A DNA stretch of 64,000 bases, taken from Marchantia polymorpha subsp. ruderalis. Its lineage: Eukaryota; Streptophyta; Marchantiopsida; Marchantiales; Marchantiaceae. The translations under genes were made by a program, and so were the position numbers. How positions within the stretch are numbered: position 1 is the first letter of the stretch; every line of letters begins with the position of its first letter. Of this stretch, positions 60,554 to 64,000 are shown piece by piece. The notes under the pieces were generated by a model, which saw only the letters and a list, made by a program, of their open reading frames with translations, was not told the DNA's origin and did no database searches. The stretch covers positions 4,008,001 to 4,072,000 of the forward strand of contig AP031354.1 of NCBI GenBank assembly GCA_037833965.1, in the 5' to 3' direction.

Positions 60554-63500
60554 TGTGGTACCCCACTTTTGGCAATTTTGAGGAAATTAAAACATTTTTG
60601 GAAAACTGTACCCTGGCAGCATTGTAAATAGCCTTCGGTACATCAAAACAGAGTGAATCCGGAAGATCGCGGGGATTCTCAAGGGATCTTGTAGAATTTG
60701 GGATTTGGGGTGCCGCAGTAAGGGCAGGCACCACCCTCCCTGCGAGCTCCGCAGTTAGGATCTCTACGGCGCAAGGCGCAAAACCCGCCTTCGGAGGTTG
60801 CGTCCGCGGCGGTAGGGAAACCCCCGTAATTAGGTCAACCCTCGGGCGCCTTGACCAAGTTAGGATCCCGTTGGAAAGAGCTCGACGCGCTGATTCCAAC
60901 GAGCCCAAGAACGCTTGGAACGGACAAGGACTTAGGGAGTTATCGCTACTGGAAGAAACGGAGGCGGTCGCCCCCGGCGGAAGGATTTCGCCACCGGCGC
61001 GAATTCCGCCTACGGAAGGGGGATTCAAGTTTTGTCCTATGCGCGGACGAAGGCGTTCGCCTGTGCGCAGGCGAAGTAGGGTTAGGGAAGGCGCGAAGTC
61101 CGCCTACGCACAGGCGTTCGCCTGTGCACAGGCACTTCGGCGTCGGCGGGAAATCCGCCTTGGGCCCTAGAAATGCGCCTTGTGAGGTAGAAAGTGTACG
61201 GTGCCTTCCGCGCCAGCGCAGCGCAGCGTACGTCGGAAGAGCCGCCAGAGTAATCCAATAGGTACGGACCGTGCGGACGGCACGGGTGGATGCGCTCTTG
61301 GACGGACGGAGTTGCGGCGGCGGAAGCGCCGACGGAGAGACAAGGAACGGACAGACTGGACGGAGACGGCTGACCACGGTCAACGCCTTCCGCGCCAGCG
61401 CAGCGCCGCGGACGGAATTCGCCTGCGCACAGGAGAACGCCTGTGCACAGGAGGATGTTCAAGTTCCGCGCCGGCGGAGAATCCGCCGAGGCCCCTGCCT
61501 GCGCACAGGCAGGAGTTGAATTTTCGTCCGACATGCGGACACACGCGTCAAGGCAGAAGGGGATTGGCCGAGGGGCGGTACGAACAAGTGTACCGCGCAA
61601 GGCGGAAAACTCGCCTTCGGCGCTACGCCCCCATGTCCGGAGGGTGACACGCTCGCGGAGTTCAAATCCGCCAATTCGAGCGTGAGAGTTTAATCGACGA
61701 CGGCGGAGCGTGAAGCCGCGCGTGAGAGCAAAGACCGTTCCAGCGTACAGCCGGCGCGGCCATCAAGTGAGACGTTCTTCACGACCAAGAGACGACCATG
61801 ACCTTCGACCGGGCGGCGGAGAGCATCCCATTCTTGAATTCGCGATTCCAATCTCTTGTGCGCGCTGCGCGCATCCATCTGCTGGCTGCGGAACATTCTC
61901 GTCGTCGTCGCTCAGGAGATTTCTTGTTGATTGAGGGAGAAGTGAGTGCGCGTGATTTGGAATTGAGAGCGATTAGAGTTTGCCGAGAGAGAAAGAAACG
62001 CGGACAGTGCGGAAGTAGAATGAGCGGGCGAGCAAACCCCAGGAACGCAATGACGAGACCGAGCAGATTGCGGATGGTGCCACTTCGCCTGCCGCAGAAC
62101 GGGCTGCGCGCTTTCGAAGAGCGCTTAATAGCAAGAAAGCTCGATTTCTTGCTATGGGGATGGAATTACATCTGCGCGAATATGGTGCGCGAGTGGCTAG
62201 AGCCACAGGGACCACCCTCGCGCGGATTGCGTCCGCATGTTGACCGGTGGACAGTCCAAGATTGGGCGCAGGCGTTGGGAAGATGTGCTGGCATGCCAGG
62301 GCATCTCCTTTTCGACAGCGAGAGCATCAAGGTGACCAAGCAAGAAGAAGCGCAATTTGTGGAGCTGTTCAAGACCGGGAGGTCTACCAAGAATGGGTAC
62401 AGGACCCGTGATTACAAAGATCGATTTCGCCGGACTTTGTCCGCGGCGCTGATGCAATTACTGCAGCCGCACCGCGCCTGCTACATCACATTGTGGCAGG
62501 TCTCTTTTGTGGAGTGCGTCATCGAGGGAACTCCAATTCACAAGGCGAGCATCCTGCACAGGGTGATGCGACAGCACGCGTTTGAGGAGAAGGGGGGAAC
62601 TCTAAACCATCTTTCTCCTTTCCTCATCAATTTTTATCGACAGCGGAATTGTTTGACAGCGGCGGAGCTTGAACATTTTCCGCCATTGTCCATCGACCAT
62701 CCCGGGAAGTATGTGCGGGAGAACGAGGTCGATACTGATGCGGAGGAGTCACCGACTTCTACCCCATCAAGACGGAGGGATGAAGGGAGACACACCCCTG
62801 CGGCGCGAGTGCCGCGGAAGCGGCTATGGAGGGAAGAGGCCGAAGAGGAGCAGCATCAAGAACTCTCTGCTCCCATTCGACCGCGGCCGCTGTGCGAGCC
62901 ATACAGCCGGCCGAAGCAGAAGGCACGCAGACTGGTGTTGCCAGCTAACAGTGCAGACACGGCGACGATTGCGACGGAGATAGGAAGTGCGTCGCCAGAG
63001 AGACGAGAGGAAGCGCGGACGACCGCAGGAGCAGCGGGCCACGCTGCAACCTCGTCGGGAGAGAGGCCGCCTACGGGCCAAGGGCCTCCGGAGTTACCAC
63101 GTGCGATGCGGACAGATGTTCCGTTTGCGCACAGGCAAACCTCCGCGGACGGACGAGCCTCCGCGGACCGGCGAACACAAGTGGACGTGGATCTACGCTT
63201 ACGCGTGGGAAGGAGCAGTCCGCCTGTGCACAGGCGCTCGCCTGTGCACAGGTCGCCTGTGCACAGGTCACCTATGCACAGAACACCTCCGCACGTGCCG
63301 CCTGTGCACAGGCAAGAATCACCCCCGTTCCAACGTAGGAAGGGGAAGGAGCCGGCGGAAGAACCGCCTACGAGACATCGGCCCTCGGGGCCAGACCCAC
63401 CGGCGCACCACGCGCCGCAATTCGCGCCTTCGGCGCCAGGGCCTTCGAGCCGAGGAGATACGAGCAGAGAGCGTGCGGAGGCCGCACCATCGGCGGGAAG

Positions 63501-64000
63501 TACGCCGATAGATGCGCCTTCGGCGGTAGGGCCTATAGGCCAAGGAACATCGGGCGTGCGGCCCCCGGCCATGTCGCCTTCGGCGATAGATGTCCGCGGC
63601 GCTACGCCTGCGGCGGACAAGGCGCCGGCAAATGCGCCTGCGCACGGGCCGGGCACAGCCCCCACGGACCGATCGAGGGAGCAGCAGACGGTGGAGCGGA
63701 GTGACTGTCCGCGGGATGAAAGCTCGATGCGCGATGCGCAATCCAACCCCGCGCAGCCACCCTCCGCTCGATCGCCTTCGGCGACGGACGACGGCGACAG
63801 AGAGAATGAGGTGGGCAATCAACCAGCGAGCGACGGGGATGCCGCTCGGATACATTCGCCTTCCGCCTTAGACATTTTGGCGACGAGCAGCGAGGCTGCA
63901 GCCGTGCCTTCGCAGGCAGCACACGTCGAGGACGTGCAGCCCCACTCGGGGCAGTCGCCGACGCAATCAATGGCGACTGAAATTCTCCACTCGGATGATG
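60554..64000 (+). repeat. Family A LTR4, 3' LTR of element X (runs off window)
   Basis: Starts TGTGGTACCCCAC after the polypurine tract; 3447 bp are in the window. The U3 head 60554-62049 has no gene and shows small indels relative to LTR1 (for example near 61012). It shares variants with the X fragment 28297-30101 (GGGTGATG, GGGGGGAACTCTAAACC, AAGGCGCCGGCA). Confidence 0.88.
62050..64000 (+). CDS. U3ORF protein, copy 4 (partial, cut by window edge)
   Basis: Open from the conserved Met at 62050 (and from 61798 upstream) to the window edge, ~650 codons, with no stop that I can find. It covers the N-terminal domain, the basic motif and the linker, with one extra PVHR-type unit near 63250-63280, and ends just before the acidic tract. 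It has an unusual change, Trp to Lys (TGG to AAG), in TPIHKASILHRV, at a position that is Trp in families A and B. Whether the rest is intact cannot be seen. Confidence 0.75.
   Translation, partial: MTRPSRLRMVPLRLPQNGLRAFEERLIARKLDFLLWGWNYICANMVREWLEPQGPPSRGLRPHVDRWTVQDWAQALGRCAGMPGHLLFDSESIKVTKQEEAQFVELFKTGRSTKNGYRTRDYKDRFRRTLSAALMQLLQPHRACYITLWQVSFVECVIEGTPIHKASILHRVMRQHAFEEKGGTLNHLSPFLINFYRQRNCLTAAELEHFPPLSIDHPGKYVRENEVDTDAEESPTSTPSRRRDEGRHTPAARVPRKRLWREEAEEEQHQELSAPIRPRPLCEPYSRPKQKARRLVLPANSADTATIATEIGSASPERREEARTTAGAAGHAATSSGERPPTGQGPPELPRAMRTDVPFAHRQTSADGRASADRRTQVDVDLRLRVGRSSPPVHRRSPVHRSPVHRSPMHRTPPHVPPVHRQESPPFQRRKGKEPAEEPPTRHRPSGPDPPAHHAPQFAPSAPGPSSRGDTSRERAEAAPSAGSTPIDAPSAVGPIGQGTSGVRPPAMSPSAIDVRGATPAADKAPANAPAHGPGTAPTDRSREQQTVERSDCPRDESSMRDAQSNPAQPPSARSPSATDDGDRENEVGNQPASDGDAARIHSPSALDILATSSEAAAVPSQAAHVEDVQPHSGQSPTQSMATEILHSDD

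Larger units (their letters stand above)
25404..64000 (+). mobile_element. Older family A element 'X' (inferred), host of the tandem array
   Basis: Inferred parts: LTR head 25404-25618, LTR U3ORF piece 28297-30101, pol remnant 57911-60516, polypurine tract and 3' LTR from 60554 past the window edge. All are plus strand, in element order, and diverged from the young array. X lies in the family B 3' LTR. Insertions at 25619-28296 and 30102-57910, with loss of the X sequence between, explain the gaps. The far end and the target duplication (expected CGGAC) lie outside the window. Confidence 0.6.

Overview
The whole 64 kb is a nest of Ty3/gypsy-type LTR retrotransposons in a eukaryotic nuclear genome. 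I see no host gene, rRNA, tRNA or prokaryotic gene. The host is most likely a streptophyte (plant or charophyte alga). This rests on Tat/Athila-like RT-RNase H-integrase without a chromodomain, a primer-binding site complementary to a plant-type tRNA-Asp 3' end, and a plant-type leaky stop context between gag-pro and pol. The species cannot be named from the sequence.

Two related families are present. Family A has LTRs starting TGTGGTACCCCAC and ending TTATTACA. Its full LTR is 5391 bp and its internal region 5818 bp (PBS, gag-protease, UAG, pol, polypurine tract). Family B has LTRs starting TGTGGTAACACAC. In both families the LTR carries a long protein-coding ORF (here 'U3ORF', 961 codons from its conserved Met in A). 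It ends 32-36 bp before the TATA box, so the ORF lies in U3. The protein has a conserved N-terminal domain, a basic PRKR-type motif, an acidic tract and a long C-terminal coiled coil. It is conserved between A and B, which suggests selection on the protein. A solo LTR at 3512-7565 with a perfect 5-bp target duplication (CGCGC) proves the LTR ends, and so proves that the ORF is inside the LTR.

Layout. 1-437: family B LTR piece. 438-9131: rearranged minus-strand family A element (two gag pieces, two PBSs, an LTR end, then an LTR with the solo LTR 3512-7565 nested in it). 9132-25403: plus-strand family B element with a chimeric 5' LTR, truncated gag-pro, a family A minus-strand LTR (14891-20269) between gag and pol, a broken pol, and a 3' LTR cut off at 25403. 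25404-64000: an older family A element ('X') lying in the B 3' LTR. X is interrupted by an ORF-less LTR (25619-28296) and by a young tandem array LTR-int-LTR-int-LTR (30102-57910, period 11,209 bp). The X pol remnant (57911-60516) and X 3' LTR (60554 to window edge) follow.

The first array unit (LTR1 30102-35492, internal 35493-41310, LTR2 41311-46701) has all three ORFs open and looks potentially autonomous. Unit 2 has one nonsense codon in pol. Gag-pro and pol are in the same frame, separated only by UAG-CAA-UUA, so pol is probably made by stop-codon readthrough. The array flanks do not match each other, which suggests ectopic recombination between two separate insertions into X.
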